The notes under the pieces are model-generated. The model was given only the letters and a program-made list of their open reading frames with translations, was not told where the DNA came from and made no database searches. Position numbers and translations under genes: made by a program. A stretch of DNA of 64,000 bases from Marsupella aquatica (Eukaryota > Marchantiophyta), in the NCBI GenBank assembly GCA_973895155.1, contig OZ316894.1, positions 5,146,001 to 5,210,000 on the forward strand, given 5' to 3'. Position 1 is the stretch's first letter, and each line of letters begins with the position of its first letter. Positions 23,640 through 35,300 of this stretch are shown in pieces.

Positions 23640-24165
23640 GACGAAGCTTCGGATAGATTATGGAATACCTGATTGGTGCCTACTTTGATACTCCTAGATG
23701 ACGATCAATCACCAATCCCGCCATGGCATACTGAACTTGACCGTGAAGAAGCCTTGCACTCTCACTTCATACCGTCAGACCTCCACACCATAGACCATTG
23801 AGAAATCAAGGAGACGAAGATGGATCACCGTAGATGTTCAGCTGAGGGCGCGAGAGCCTGCAGAAGACCTCTAGAGGACAAAAGTGTGGACCTCTGATAT
23901 TCTTATCAACCATTTGTTTAACACCTTGGCATACCTTATTGGCGCTCGCCGAGCACATCGACGTATATTATTGAAGATTCTGATTGGTCCACTGGTAAAA
24001 ATATTTGGGAATTCTCTAAACTCCATTGTTGAGGAGTATCTGAAGGACATATGAAAATTAAGGCATTGCCGGCTTTCCACTCTGGTGAGCACCCCTGAAA
24101 ATTTCTTCCACTCTCCAAGAGAGCCACGGCGGGGCTAATTCAGCACATGTTGTGTACATTATCCT
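23640..24165. other. No feature recognised
   Basis: Only short frames. I see no repeat shared with the rest of the window. Confidence 0.4.
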
Positions 24166-24540
24166 CTAACTGAAGGACCTCTTTCGCCCTTGTTTGGGAC
24201 CAGCTCTCAACTTTTCACTTAATTTGCTTTCGTGCTTATTTGCGATGCGGTGAGGTAGACTCAGGAATTGAGGGATGAGGGATGTCCAAGATCGTATCAC
24301 CTGAAGAACAATGGGCGTCCAGCCAACGAAGGTGTAGTGCCTGCTATTCAACAAGTACATGGAACAAGGTCCTGCCCAGGCTTCTCCTGCCAATGGGCTT
24401 GACGTACGCATGGCGTCAGCCCTTCCGGAAGCAAACCAATATTGAGCTTCTTCAAATTCACCAAGCAGGTTCATACCGCCATAGCCTGCAGGCATCCATG
24501 TGGCATTGCACATCGTCAATTGAATCTTTGCGCTAGCCAC
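24166..24540 (-). pseudogene. Possible RNase H-type domain remnant of a LINE
   Basis: A 124-codon frame has ATWMPAGYGGMNLLGEF, AQYWFASGRADAMR and SSPLAGEAWA. The order (Gly-rich hairpin, short variable part, SSPLAGEAWA helix) resembles the RVT_3/RNase H domain of plant non-LTR elements. The expected first Asp and later acidic residues are not clear, and the frame ends without further motifs. It is a tentative call for an isolated fragment. Confidence 0.3.
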
Positions 24541-25782
24541 TCTACCGGACGCCGAGATCTTAATTTTTGTTCCGATCGATCAATCGGCTCACAGATGAAA
24601 CCATCGCGATCACTTCGTCATAGCTATGTTGAATAACAAAAGAGACAGCGCTATCATTATCAAATTTCATGAGGGCTTTCTCACTCGGCATCTAAGTTCT
24701 AAGTAAGCTTCAGGGAGTGTCCAATCTACTCTTTGAATCAATAGCTCCGATCCGTCTGCTGGTGATAAATGAGAATCGGTTTGGCTTGCCCTTGCTCGAG
24801 CTGTGGACAAGCAAGGAAGAGCTAGCTCATTGACGAACTCACTTGGACATGATCCCAGAGCAAATGTTGCCAGGGGATTGTGGGGAGAGCTGTGGCAGGA
24901 AGGGTTTTAGGTTCTCTCAAGGTTGGTGGTGAGTTTCTGGGCCAAATTCATGGAGGCCTCTGTTCTCATGGTGGTTGTTAGTAACCCACCTAGCCTGTGT
25001 TGTTCTCATGGTGGTTTGTTAGTATCCCACCTAGCTTGTGTTGTCAATAGTAACTGATGTTGAGCAGAAGTGCTCTTGGGGGGGAAGTGAGATGGCCAGG
25101 CAATTGCATACTGCGGGGAGTTGGCAAGTCAGTCAATTAGTTGGATTTCAATTAGTGTGCAAGTTGAGGGGAAAGTGATGGGTTGGACATGGAAAAGGTG
25201 CACCCTACAGTGGCCTGTGAAGTTGCCGCTCATAGTTAGGAAAAGATGTCCTATGAAGGTACTTCTCATGGTTAGTAAAAGATGTCAAAGTAATGCAACC
25301 TCACCTTAATCGAACTGCCAAGGAGGCATGACATTTTGTAAAGCACACTATGAGAAAGAAATAGTAGGATTGCACATTATAGTGTTTAGGAAGATACAAT
25401 ATCATATACTCTGAGTCCCTTCAATTTTCAGGCACTTTCATCAGTTCCCTATCAGTCAATTTATCATTCACTCCCATCAGAGGTCTTGCTTGTTTAGAAA
25501 ACTCTATCAGGCAGTCCCTTAGGCAAATTTCTTCTCCGCTGATCTTGCTGAATGGCCTTTTCTTTCAGTAGTCTTGCCATGGAGGAAAATTCCACTCAGC
25601 TGATCTGGCCGACTCATTGTTTTGCTTGGCGGCCTCAATGACTGGACATTTTTAGGGGAAAGAATCCACTTGTCCAAACTTCACTCCTTCAACTCGACAG
25701 CCCCGCTCAGGAGGACGGATCTTTACAAAAAGCACTGATGGAGAGACTGATACCTGATACCAACTACTGATAACCTAATGGG
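24541..25782. other. Non-coding, no gene recognised
   Basis: Short frames only. A local near-duplicate (TGTTCTCATGGTGGTTGTTAG and a variant) occurs at about 24,961-25,035. The segment ends where the R2-B repeat begins. Confidence 0.4.
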
Positions 25783-27616
25783 GTTATGACACTCGGTGTC
25801 ATGTTAGTTGCATTGCTTGGTCTGGGAGTAAGGACGAGTGGAAAGGTAGCTGAACACCTGAGTCACAAGTATGACCTATTGATCACTCAACCTGGCAATT
25901 AAAGATTTGCTCTGGAGTCAAGCTATGAAGCTACAAAGTACTCTGTAGGTAATGTTTTGCGTGTTAAGTTGAAGTAACAGGTATGCCCTTTTGAGAGGTT
26001 TGGAAAATCCTCCCCATTTGTTGAGAAGAAATGAGCTGCCTCTAATATATCTTTTCAAGTTAGCAAAACCCTTGAAGGAGGCCTTGCTATGTGCATGGTT
26101 AACCAATTTCAGAGGAGAAGCAAAGTGAGATCTTACCAGGGTATTTTCTAGGGTGTTTTTGTTGATTTGCCTAGGCAGTGAATGTTACCATGTGTCAAGG
26201 AGGAGATGCTACAAAATTCATGTGTCCATCCAAGTACCATTGTCAAACATTTTTGTCCGTCCCGCTTCCACTTCCAATAAATGTTTTATTGATCTTTTTC
26301 ATGGTTTCTTTCCTTTCTTTACTATCCTATATATCCCCCACACTAGTGGAAATTACTAATCTGCCCCCAAAACTAAACTAATTATCAGATTGCCCCCATT
26401 TCGTGTACCGGCTGGCTTAGCTCGACTATACTGACCCAAGATTACTGGCATGCCAATGGGTTGCGCCCCACTTAAACGGCTGGAGGGGGTTAGCTTGGAC
26501 AAATTATGTGCCTCAAACTATGAGCCTCCGTCCACTTGTCCCAAGACAAAATACGTGGCATCTTGGGCTTGTCTAGTCTGGTTGAGCCAAACCACATACA
26601 AAATGGGGGCATCCTGGTGATGCATTAGTTTTGGAGGCAGGTTATTAAATCTTCATATTTTCATTTGAGTTCAAACTCAATTACCTACTGTCTTCCGGGG
26701 TCATTCAAGGGGGCATTCTCTTCATATAGAAAGTCTGGACCTTCAATTTGAGTTTCAACAATAAATATTGTAACATTTTTCTGTTGTAGGTCAAACTGAC
26801 CTACCAACTTCCCCTGAACAGGTGGCCCAGGCCTTGTATTCGAATAGTGCATGAGGGGGGAGTTCTACTGAAATCAAAAGCCCAATGGTAGACCTTCTAT
26901 TTGCCTTTTTCAAACCATAAGTTCTGGCAAGAATCATATAGAGCCCTGTTTGAAACATGGCTTAGAACTTTTCTAATGGAGACAAGGCCAAGTTTGTCTC
27001 ACTACATTGAAGGAAAAGATTGCATGTGCAAACATAACAACAAAAATTCAATTCACTTCATATACCAGGCCTATCTTCCAACACAAAGTCCAGGTGTTCT
27101 ATTACAGGATAGCCTCATGTTTTAAGAGAACACTTTTTGTCGGACTCCATGTTTCTGTAATTTTTCAACTCTACAATGCATGTTAACTTCAAATCCTCAT
27201 TTCCATCAATTTTGGGAAAAATGGACTTAACCAAGTCCCTCCTGTGTCTTGTGGACTAGATGGGCACCATAGATGGATTTTAGACTTAACCAGCCAGTGG
27301 AATGTCCATAGTAGTTGAGATGTGGTTACACCCCTCACTTGAACGCAGTCAACACCAGGTTCTTCTCCACTACGCAGGGTGCGACCACTTGACTCAGAGC
27401 ACAACCCTTCTTTGGGAAGACTTAATATTTTACTGGTTACAAAATGACCCCTATTGGAGCTGAGAATTGCTTGGTGTGATCTATGAAGTTCAAGCTACTT
27501 AACAAAAAACGTTTTGTACATTTCCAACACTCAATCCTATATACTCAAAATCATGCCTAGTCTGGCTTCGTAGTGCATAATTATGTAGGACTCCACATAG
27601 CCAGCCAGTTTGCTAA
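25783..27616. repeat. R2 family, copy B
   Basis: It starts GTTATGACACTC (also the first bases after the copia LTR at 55,048) and ends at TTTGCTAA, where Harbinger B begins. A small minus-strand frame at 26,106-25,918 (MVNHAHSKASFKGF) is repeated almost unchanged in copy C. It has no recognised domain, and the similarity reflects recent copying rather than proven coding. Confidence 0.75.
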
Positions 27617-28356
27617 GAGCATCCCCACCGGACGCGGCAAATACGGGGGCAAATAGCTGCCCGGTGAGGGTTTTATGGCAGGGAAGACTGTGGGGGGATA
27701 TCTTCACCCCCACTGGGACACGATATTTTTTAAAAACACCATCCCGTCTCGCCAAAATAGACCTCCCGCGCAGCATTCTGCCGCGCACTACCCCTGCCCA
27801 CTCAAACACTCCATTTGAATCGCACGAAGGAGAGTTGTGAATCTGGGAAGAAATGGACGGCTCTGCCTTCACTAGGGGGGCGCCATCCTTGTGGTGGAAC
27901 TGGAGGACTATTGACAGACTGGTGGAACTGTGTTGCTACAGGTACGTGTGTTGTGCAGAAATTGCACAATAGAGAGCCTGCGGCACGTTCCCTGTGACGG
28001 GGTCCCCATCACTCAAAATCACGAATAATGATCGCGGGGTGTTGCGAGTGTAAATAACCATTGTAAATAAGCCATTTTTTTGTTTTTTTGTTACGACCGT
28101 CATTATCGGTTGCTATGCCCCGAAGGTCTCTACATTCTTTGATATCCTAATAGTTTGGAGGCCTAAGGCTTCCCAGCAAGCAAGGACGTTGGGACCTTGA
28201 AACTAGGGTCGGTCTAAGTGGACACCTTGTTTCCCTTAGGTCCTGATTCCTTCTTTCTTTTGTTGAGACCCCAATAAGGTTTAGGAGGAGTGCTAACCTT
28301 TACTGAATATGGGAAAAGCGAGGCGCCACCGGGGGGAGCGTTAAGGTAAGGCTGTA

Positions 28357-28916
28357 GGGGGGGAGGTAAACCCCCCCAAAAGAAGCTGCCCTAACAAGGC
28401 GCGGCGCAGCCGGGGTGCGCTCGGGGATTTAGGGGGGTTAAAAATTCCCCATTAGGGAGCCCCCGCGAGATGAAGGAAGCGGTGTTGGGGGGGGGGGGAA
28501 ATTAAAATTCCCCCTTAAGGGGCACCGCGAGTACTTGTCCCAAGGAGGCCGGGGTAGCGGGAGGCCGGTGATCAGGAAGGTCGCGGAGGGGGGTTAAATG
28601 CCCCTTGAAGTGGCCTGGCAGAGGGCGAGCACTTGGGGGCCCATAAGGGGCAGCCCTAGAGCCGCCACGTGGAATCCCCAGGCTGAGCGGGGCGAGCTGG
28701 GGCAAGCCAAGGTAAGCCGGAGTTGGGCAGCCAGGGCGAGGGCAGCCGGGCTGCAGCCGAGGAGTAAGAGGAGTAAAGGAGGTGGGGTATTAAACCCTCC
28801 CGTGAGCCCGCGAGCGGGGGTGGCCGCGAGTGGAAGAGGGCTGCCGGGGGGGAAATTAAATCCCCCAAAGCGGGGCGCAGCACTCTGGAGCGGGGGAGGC
28901 ACCTTGTACCCTCCCA
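28357..28916. repeat. Array of G-run / TTAA / C-run palindromes
   Basis: About seven units of the form GGGG(G)..TTAA(A)..CCCC(C) lie at roughly 28,357, 28,432, 28,487, 28,588, 28,781, 28,846 and 28,893. They are separated by GC-rich spacers with GCGAG. The best is GGGGGGAAATTAAATCCCCC at about 28,846-28,866. Six similar units occur in the inverted copy at 52,358-52,821. Confidence 0.75.
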
Positions 28917-29232
28917 TGAGGGGGACTAAATGGCAGCCGGCAAGCCGAGGCGCAGGATGGGGCTCTGCGAGTGAAGAGGGGACCGCAGGAGGGAGCGAGC
29001 CCTGCATAGGGCCACGCGCCATTAAACGCCCCGCGAGGCAAGACAAGCCAGGGCACCGGGGCGCAAGGCGAAAGGAGGTGTCGGGGGCATTTTTTTGTTT
29101 TTTTGTTCTTCCCTTCTTTTCTCCCTCTTTTGCACGATCCTCTCCTTGCCGAAAGCAAAACTCGAGCTCTCTCCCAACACCTTGCCGAAAGCTCTCTCCA
29201 CATTCTAATTATTTTTGAAGCTCTCTCTCTTA

Positions 29233-30036
29233 GGGTGGATTGTTTCCCCAGGACAGGAAGACACTGGATCATCCCTTACCACGGAAATCAGGAGTATTGC
29301 CACTACCATCTTGGGGAAACTAACGGAGGGATCATCCTCGGCAGTTGGGGATGATAATAGAGAGGAAGAAAACCAGGATGAGGACTCCACATTGGAGTGG
29401 CTTGAATCACTTGTGGGAAATCCGGAGGAGCCCCTGGTCTGTGACATTCCTGATGTCTACCTGGCGGAGTTACGGGAATTCCAGGAGGGAGTCCATGAGG
29501 GACTCAAGCTAGTCCACGCATTCAGAGATTCTCTCCAGCAGGCCACCGCTAGAGTAGAGACTTTGGAGCAGAGTGCCCTGTCTATGAAGGAGGTTATCAA
29601 GGCCAAGGAGGAGGCCATTCATGAGAAGGTTAAACTTCTCCAAGCAGCTCACGTAGAGATTTCCAACTTGAAGGGAGCCTTGTCCACCAAGGCCAAGGAA
29701 GCGGAAGAGGTTGGAGTATTGAAACAAGCATTGGCCAAAGAGAAGCAGAATTCTGGAGAAATGGTGGAGTTAAGAGCCCAGGTGGGAGCACTACGGAGTC
29801 AATTGGTGATCTTTGAGACAAGGGCTAAGAGGGGTGAGGCCTTGAGTCTGGGGAAGCGAAAGAACCCCTGCACACCTAGCTCCACACTTTCCCCGGATTT
29901 GATCTCCAGGGCCATTGAGATGGTAGTGAAGGAAGTCAGTGGGAAGTTTGGGCCACTGTTGGATGCAGCCAAGAAGAGTCAAGAGAAAAGCAAGAGCTTA
30001 GAGAAGAAGCTCAGGGAGGTTCGTAAATCGTTATGA
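29233..30036 (+). CDS. Coiled-coil gag-like protein 1 of element RE
   Basis: The open frame follows a good acceptor (CTCTCTCTCTTAG at 29,232) and runs 267 codons to TGA 30,034-30,036. It has no early ATG, so the start lies in an unseen upstream exon or at the ATG near 29,584. It has an acidic N-terminal part (EEENQDEDSTLEWLESLVGN), then heptad-rich coiled coil (FRDSLQQATARVETLEQSAL, SNLKGALSTKAKEAEEVGVL) and a basic end (LGKRKN; KSLEKKLREVRKSL). Composition and context match gag-like proteins of non-autonomous plant retroelements. No zinc knuckle or enzyme domain is present. Confidence 0.5.
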   Translation, partial: GWIVSPGQEDTGSSLTTEIRSIATTILGKLTEGSSSAVGDDNREEENQDEDSTLEWLESLVGNPEEPLVCDIPDVYLAELREFQEGVHEGLKLVHAFRDSLQQATARVETLEQSALSMKEVIKAKEEAIHEKVKLLQAAHVEISNLKGALSTKAKEAEEVGVLKQALAKEKQNSGEMVELRAQVGALRSQLVIFETRAKRGEALSLGKRKNPCTPSSTLSPDLISRAIEMVVKEVSGKFGPLLDAAKKSQEKSKSLEKKLREVRKSL

Positions 30037-30365
30037 GAGGCTCAGGTCAACACGGGACCCCGGGGACCCCGGGGATGCCGCCCCGATCTGTCACCCCTGG
30101 GACTCCCATGGCCACCGGGCAGGTTTTACCGTTGGAGTTGCGGTCCGGTGAAGAGGCGGCCTTATGGAAGGACACCATTGGTGAGGGGTACATTAAGGCG
30201 TGGCAGGCCTTGGCCAATTTGAGAAAGCAGGGGAACACTAGCACAAGGAGTACCCCAGTAAAGAAGAAGAGGAGTGAAGTGACACTCACTCTAGTGGATA
30301 GTGATGAGGAGGCCCACTCACGGGGCTCAAGCCAAGGCACCGTGAGTGAAGAGGAGGAGGATTAG
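30033..30365 (+). CDS. Small acidic protein 2 of element RE, overlapping stop/start
   Basis: The ATG at 30,033 overlaps the stop of the previous frame in ATGA. It gives 110 codons: a Gly/Pro/Thr-rich start, ALWKDTIGEGYIKAWQALA, and an acidic Ser-rich tail (TLVDSDEEAHSRG, VSEEEED). It may be the C-terminal part of one polyprotein separated by a 1-bp frameshift or programmed shift, or a reinitiated second product. No family is recognised. Confidence 0.45.
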   Translation: MRGSGQHGTPGTPGMPPRSVTPGTPMATGQVLPLELRSGEEAALWKDTIGEGYIKAWQALANLRKQGNTSTRSTPVKKKRSEVTLTLVDSDEEAHSRGSSQGTVSEEEED

Positions 30366-31467
30366 AGTGGTCGTACGGACGTGGTTGTACGGCCCCTAGA
30401 CTTTCCAACTTTTTTGTGAGGGGTCACTCACGGTCTCGTTGGAAAGAGCTCGCGGAGCTGATTCCAACAAGGGGCGGCGCTCCTCAAACGGGGCCAGGAT
30501 GAGCAGGTTATGGCCCGACGAAGTTGTGTCACGGGATACGGAAACGGCCATAACTTGGTCGTCCGATGTCCGTTTCGAGAGCGGTTGAGTGATTCGTGCT
30601 CAGGAGGGGGAGAGCTACCCAGGGGTGAACTCAGAAGTGCAAGTGGAAGGGCACCTAATTTCGGCCATTGTGGGGTTCCTTGCCATTTCACGGTTCACGG
30701 AGTAACGTTGGGGCACCGTCGAAGGCACTGTCGGCCCCATTGTTAGTTTAGGGTTTAGGGTTTTAGAAGCATGTGTGTGCCGCATGCTTTTAGGTTAGGG
30801 GTTCCTTAGTAAAGGGTTTATCGGCGCCGCGAGGGTAGCCGCCATCCTTGTGACCCCGTGAGGGGTGCTTTGGTGTGTTTTTTCAGTATTTAGGGGAGGT
30901 TCACAGAGTAGTGGGGGGGAACTCAGTCTAGTGTTTGCTTAGGGAAGTTAGCTCATAGCCAGAAGAGGGAATCAAGCCAGAGTAGTGAGGTAGAGGTGTA
31001 GCACTTGCCCCAGTGAGGCAGTAGTTGGGCAGACGGCAGGAGGCCGGGTTGTCCTTGCAATGTGTTACGACGTTTTGCCAAAAGATATGGATTTGGTTTG
31101 ATTCCTCAAGTTTTGGTGTGGTGTTACCTTTTCTAGTTCACGATTGTGTTCTTTCCACAAGAAACATCTAAGGAATCCTTGCACGGTTTGGTTAACCATG
31201 TGAGTAGGGAGGGGTGGTGACAGCACTCCATCGACGACCAGTAGGAGTGTGTGTGTGGCGTAGTCCATGGGACTTGATCAAAAGTAGAGCGGCTAGTCGG
31301 TAGACTTGATCAAAAATTACATTTCCGGGAGCGGAAATAAACATACTCATCCTACATGCAATAGAATCCTAATAGCGTCCCTTCACGTTCCCGTCATACG
31401 ATAACAAACGATTTTAGTAGGAGTAAATACGTATTCAGCGTGTAAATCGTTTGATAAGCAGGTGACA
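30366..31467. other. 3' non-coding region of element RE
   Basis: No gene. It contains TTTAGGGTTTAGGG at about 30,748 (two telomere-like units) and ends GGTGACA before the TTCCC duplication. Confidence 0.5.
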
Positions 31468-31473
31468 TTCCCC

Positions 31474-32063
31474 TCGTGACCAGAGATAGCAACAATGGTA
31501 GACACAACCAAAGCAAGAGGCAGAATTTCTCATCTGCAGAGTTGAAGCAGTTGGTTTGTTCGTGGATGCATGTCTTGCAAGACCCAATCATCGGATCTGG
31601 GCAAAAGAATGACGCATTTTGGGATCGAACTACAATCCACTACAACGACAATCGACCCAAGGACACACAGAAGAGGAACTGTTGATCTCTGGGGAGCAAG
31701 TGGAGCGACTTGAAACACGACGTTGCCAAGTTTTAAGGGTCGTATGCATCTGTAGTTGATGTTGGTCATTCCGGTGAGAACAAGGAAGATACTGTGGCCA
31801 GGGCAAAGGAGTTGTATGTGACAAAGCATCCGAAGGCAAAGGATTTCAGCTACCTTGACCAGTGGTATTTGTTGAAAGATTGTCCTAGATTTGCAATGAC
31901 TATGGATGACATGAAGCAGAAAGTTGCACAAAAGAAGGCTAGGAAGTAGAAGGGAAAGGGAAAGGGCTTCCCTGATGACAAAGAAAATGAGTCTCCAGAT
32001 GCAGAGTGTGGTGGACAGCAGGTTGAGAATGAGCAAGGCCAAAGGCAGAGCACTGGAGAGCTT
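31474..32063 (+). pseudogene. Harbinger B ORF1 (Myb/NAM-associated-like), first part
   Basis: It encodes SKRQNFSSAELKQLVCSWMH, QDPIIGSGQKNDAFWDRTT, KWSDLKHDVAKF and KHPKAKDFSYLDQWYLLKDC. This is the SANT/Myb-like DNA-binding region seen in ORF1 of plant PIF/Harbinger elements, which assists the transposase. It is broken by a frameshift near 31,685 and by in-frame stops near 31,736 and 31,949. The LINE then interrupts it at 32,064. The continuation is at 38,169. Confidence 0.6.
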
Positions 32064-32326
32064 CTTGGGAAAATATTTTTTATAATAAAAGGTGAGACCG
32101 CGAAAACCCCACGGCCGGGGGGAAGCAAACAGCCCCATAGATAAATCAGAACAACTCCCTCAGGGAGGCCAGCGGCAAAAGCAAAGGCCAGAATCACAAT
32201 AAAAAAAAGGGGGGACTAAACCTAGTGGCCCAAAATGTGAGTGACCCATACATCATGTCAACTTCTAGAGCCCTAGAGCCGGTAAAGCGAGGTATCCCAT
32301 TCAACCTCTTCCAATAGCTATCACTC

Positions 32327-35300
32327 CTAGACCAGCAACGCAGCCACAGAGGTGACTCTGCCAGTACTCCTAGCAAACCACTGTCGTCGTTCTAAAGCTA
32401 TGAGATCCCTAGCCTTAGCCAGTCTGATGCGCCGCCCACCAATGGGGAGGCACCAGCCCGCAGCCCGCAAGTGAGTCTCGGTTTCCGATAGGACCAGCCC
32501 AAAATCAAATACTCGGATCACCTTTTTCTCAAAAATCTGCTCATTTCGTCCCATCCATAGAGCCCACAACATTTGATAATGCAGGAAAAGGCAGGCAGAT
32601 TGGGTGTGTGTTCTGGAATCAGTAGCAACAAGGAGTTCCAGGCTACCCCAACCCTTGCCAAACAGTTGTCTCAAGGAGCTGGACTCTCCGATTCCCCAAC
32701 AGAGCATGGCGTGAGCACAGCCAAAGAAAAGGTGGGGGATGCTTTCAATTCTCCCAGGGCAAACATGGCATATACCTGAGCCTGCACCAATCTTAGCAGC
32801 CCAAGATCCCGTGAAGAGACCACCAACTATCAAGCGCCAAATGAATGTTTTTGCCCTGGAAGACAAATCAGAAGTCCAAATTCGAGTCCAGACAGAATTC
32901 CATTCTGTTTCTGATCGCCTGCATCCCCAAATTCGATTCCATCTCTCAAAGTCAGTGCTTTTGTCCCTCAAGAGTTCGTAAGCTCGCTGGTTGTTAATTC
33001 GAAAGGACTTTGAGAAATCCCGAGTGTCAGCCCAACGCCACTGCCTAGCACCCGGTTCCAGGTCCAGCCAGCAGGAGTGGCCACGATGGATGACATCCAG
33101 TATGAGTGCACACTATGACTTACATTCTTCAGAGACACCTCTAAGATAATGCCAGCGACAAGAAAGGTCGATCCATACCCCTGAGCCCCCAGACCAGCAG
33201 TCAGCTATTTTCCTGATTCCTAGTCTCCCTAAGGTCTTTGTGACCTCCTCCAAATCAGTGACCGGCCAGGAGTGGGGCCCGGCGAGACATCAAATAGAGT
33301 CCTGAATGCTCCATCTGCCAGGTATACCGTCCACACCGGGCACAAAAGAGAGGCCACGCCTTAAGGCCTCCCAAGCCATCCATAGGCCCCATGTGTAAGG
33401 CATTCCTCCGCTAGCCCGTGGCGAACACATCAGTAACTTATCCTGGAAAGTGTAATTGTTCCGACGTATCACCTTGTAAAGCCTCCAGCCCATGAGATCA
33501 AGGTTAGCCTGCAGCAATAGCGACCATTCAGCAGTGGGGCAATCCAGAGCCTTCATGAACCATTGGGGAAGTAGAGCCTCAGAGTGAGTGCGGAAGTCTT
33601 TGAAACCAAGTCCGCCATCTGTTTTAGGCCTAGCCATCTTCGTCCAAGCCACCAGAGGAGTCTTCTTGTTCCCCTCATGATTATAGCCCCACAGAAAGTC
33701 CCTGCAAAGCGCCACCAATTTCTTTGCCAGCCCAACAGATGATCGCAAGTGCATCACATGGTAGATAGGGATAGCCAACAAAACCTGTTTAATCAGCAGA
33801 GTCCTTCCTGTGAATGAGATCAGTTTGTTAGCCCAAGAAGCCAATCTCTTAGCGATCTTGTCTAAACAGAATTTGTGAATTTGATCCGCCCCAAGCTCTA
33901 GTCCGAATGGCGCCCCAAGATAGATCTGCAGCTCTCCTGCTTTGCTGATCCTGCATTCAGTTTTGCTTAGCCATTCTCGATGCGCTCAAGCACGAATGGT
34001 ATGATAATCGATTTTTGGAGATTCAGTCTAGCACCAGACGCGCACTCATAGCAGGCCAGCGCTGCTCTAGCCTCAGAGAATGCAGTCTCACATGCAGGGA
34101 TAAACATTCCAACATCGTCTGCAAAGAGTCTGAAGCAGATAGTACATTGTTCGCTGATCTTGACTCCCTGCACTCTTCCTTCTTTGATCTCTGAATCTAA
34201 GAACGTCATCAGCGGTTGGGTGGACAGCACAAAGAGTAAGGGAGAGAGGGGGCAGCCCTGCCTCACCCCCCTACGCAACACAATTGCCTCTGAGATAAGC
34301 CCATTCACAGCCACCCGTGAAGAAGCCGTCGAGAGCAAAGCTTGAACTAGCTGAATGGTCCAACTACTGAACCCCAGGAGAAGCATTGTTTCCCACAAGT
34401 AATCGTGATTTACCCTGTCAAAAGCTTTTTCAAAGTCTAGCTTCAGAAAGAGTGTCGGACGTCTTGCGAGCCCATTCGCCAGTGAGCCATGCTACCGATA
34501 TATTCTCTAAGATGTGACGGCCAGGGATGAACCCAGTTTGCTGCTTGTTAATCAACTTAGGGATGACCAATTGCATCCGGGCAGCCAAAAGCTTAGCAAT
34601 CAATTTATAAATCGTATTTAGCATGGTCAGTGGTCTCCAATCTTTCAAGAATCTTTTGTCCTCTTTCTTGCGTATCAGCTTGATAATGCCCAGCTTGATG
34701 CTTGCCGCTAGCTTGCCTGTTAACCAGTAGTCTTGTATCATCTCCAGCAAATCCGTGTGAATATAATCCCAGCCTGCCCTGAAGACCTCTGCCGTTAGTC
34801 CGTCTGGTCTTGGAGTCTTATCAAGTGGGAGAGACCAAAGTCCATCTTTAACCTCTTTTACCGATGGGATTTCTTCCATCATGCGAATCTCAGCTGCAGT
34901 AAGAGAGTGTCTTGTTTTCTCCAGCAGCCGCTTCCGAGCAGCCAAACAATCCTAGTGTTCCGAGTAAGAAAGTGACTCAGGGGAGTATAGATTGTTGCAG
35001 TGCTTTTCCACTTCTCTCATTATCAGCGCTGGGTCCACTATGGTCAAGTCATCCTCCCTTTGCAGGAAGGACATCTTCTCTCGGTCTCGTTTGGCTTTAA
35101 TCGTAGCGAAATAGAATTTAGTGCTTTCTTCCCCTTCTCCAAGCCATTTAATTCGTGCCAATCTTCTGCCTAGCATCGCTTCCTCCATTTCAGCCAGGTG
35201 AAGCTGATCTTCCGCCAGGACGTACTCCGTCACTGTTTCCTCAGAGTTGAATTCTTCTAACGTCTCCTTCAGATTCCGTAGTTGGGCTCTTAAGAAGTTC

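Larger units (their letters stand above)
27993..31467 (+). mobile_element. Gag-like element 'RE', TG...CA ends, 5-bp TSD, no LTR seen
   Basis: It begins TGTGACGGGGTCCCC and ends GCAGGTGACA. It is flanked by TTCCC on both sides (27,988-27,992 and 31,468-31,472). Harbinger C shows the uninterrupted sequence at about 62,084-62,095. The first about 900 bp is also present in reverse at 53,259-52,347. Comparing the first and last kilobases by eye I find no direct repeat, so LTRs are absent or too diverged. The 5' third is GC-rich with palindromes. The middle encodes two overlapping proteins, and 30,366-31,467 is non-coding. Confidence 0.7.

Noticed and set aside
28598-29218. 206-codon plus-strand frame in the GC-rich RE leader
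   Set aside because: The translation is a Gly/Arg/Ala-rich by-product of the palindromic repeats. Equally long frames exist on the other strand.
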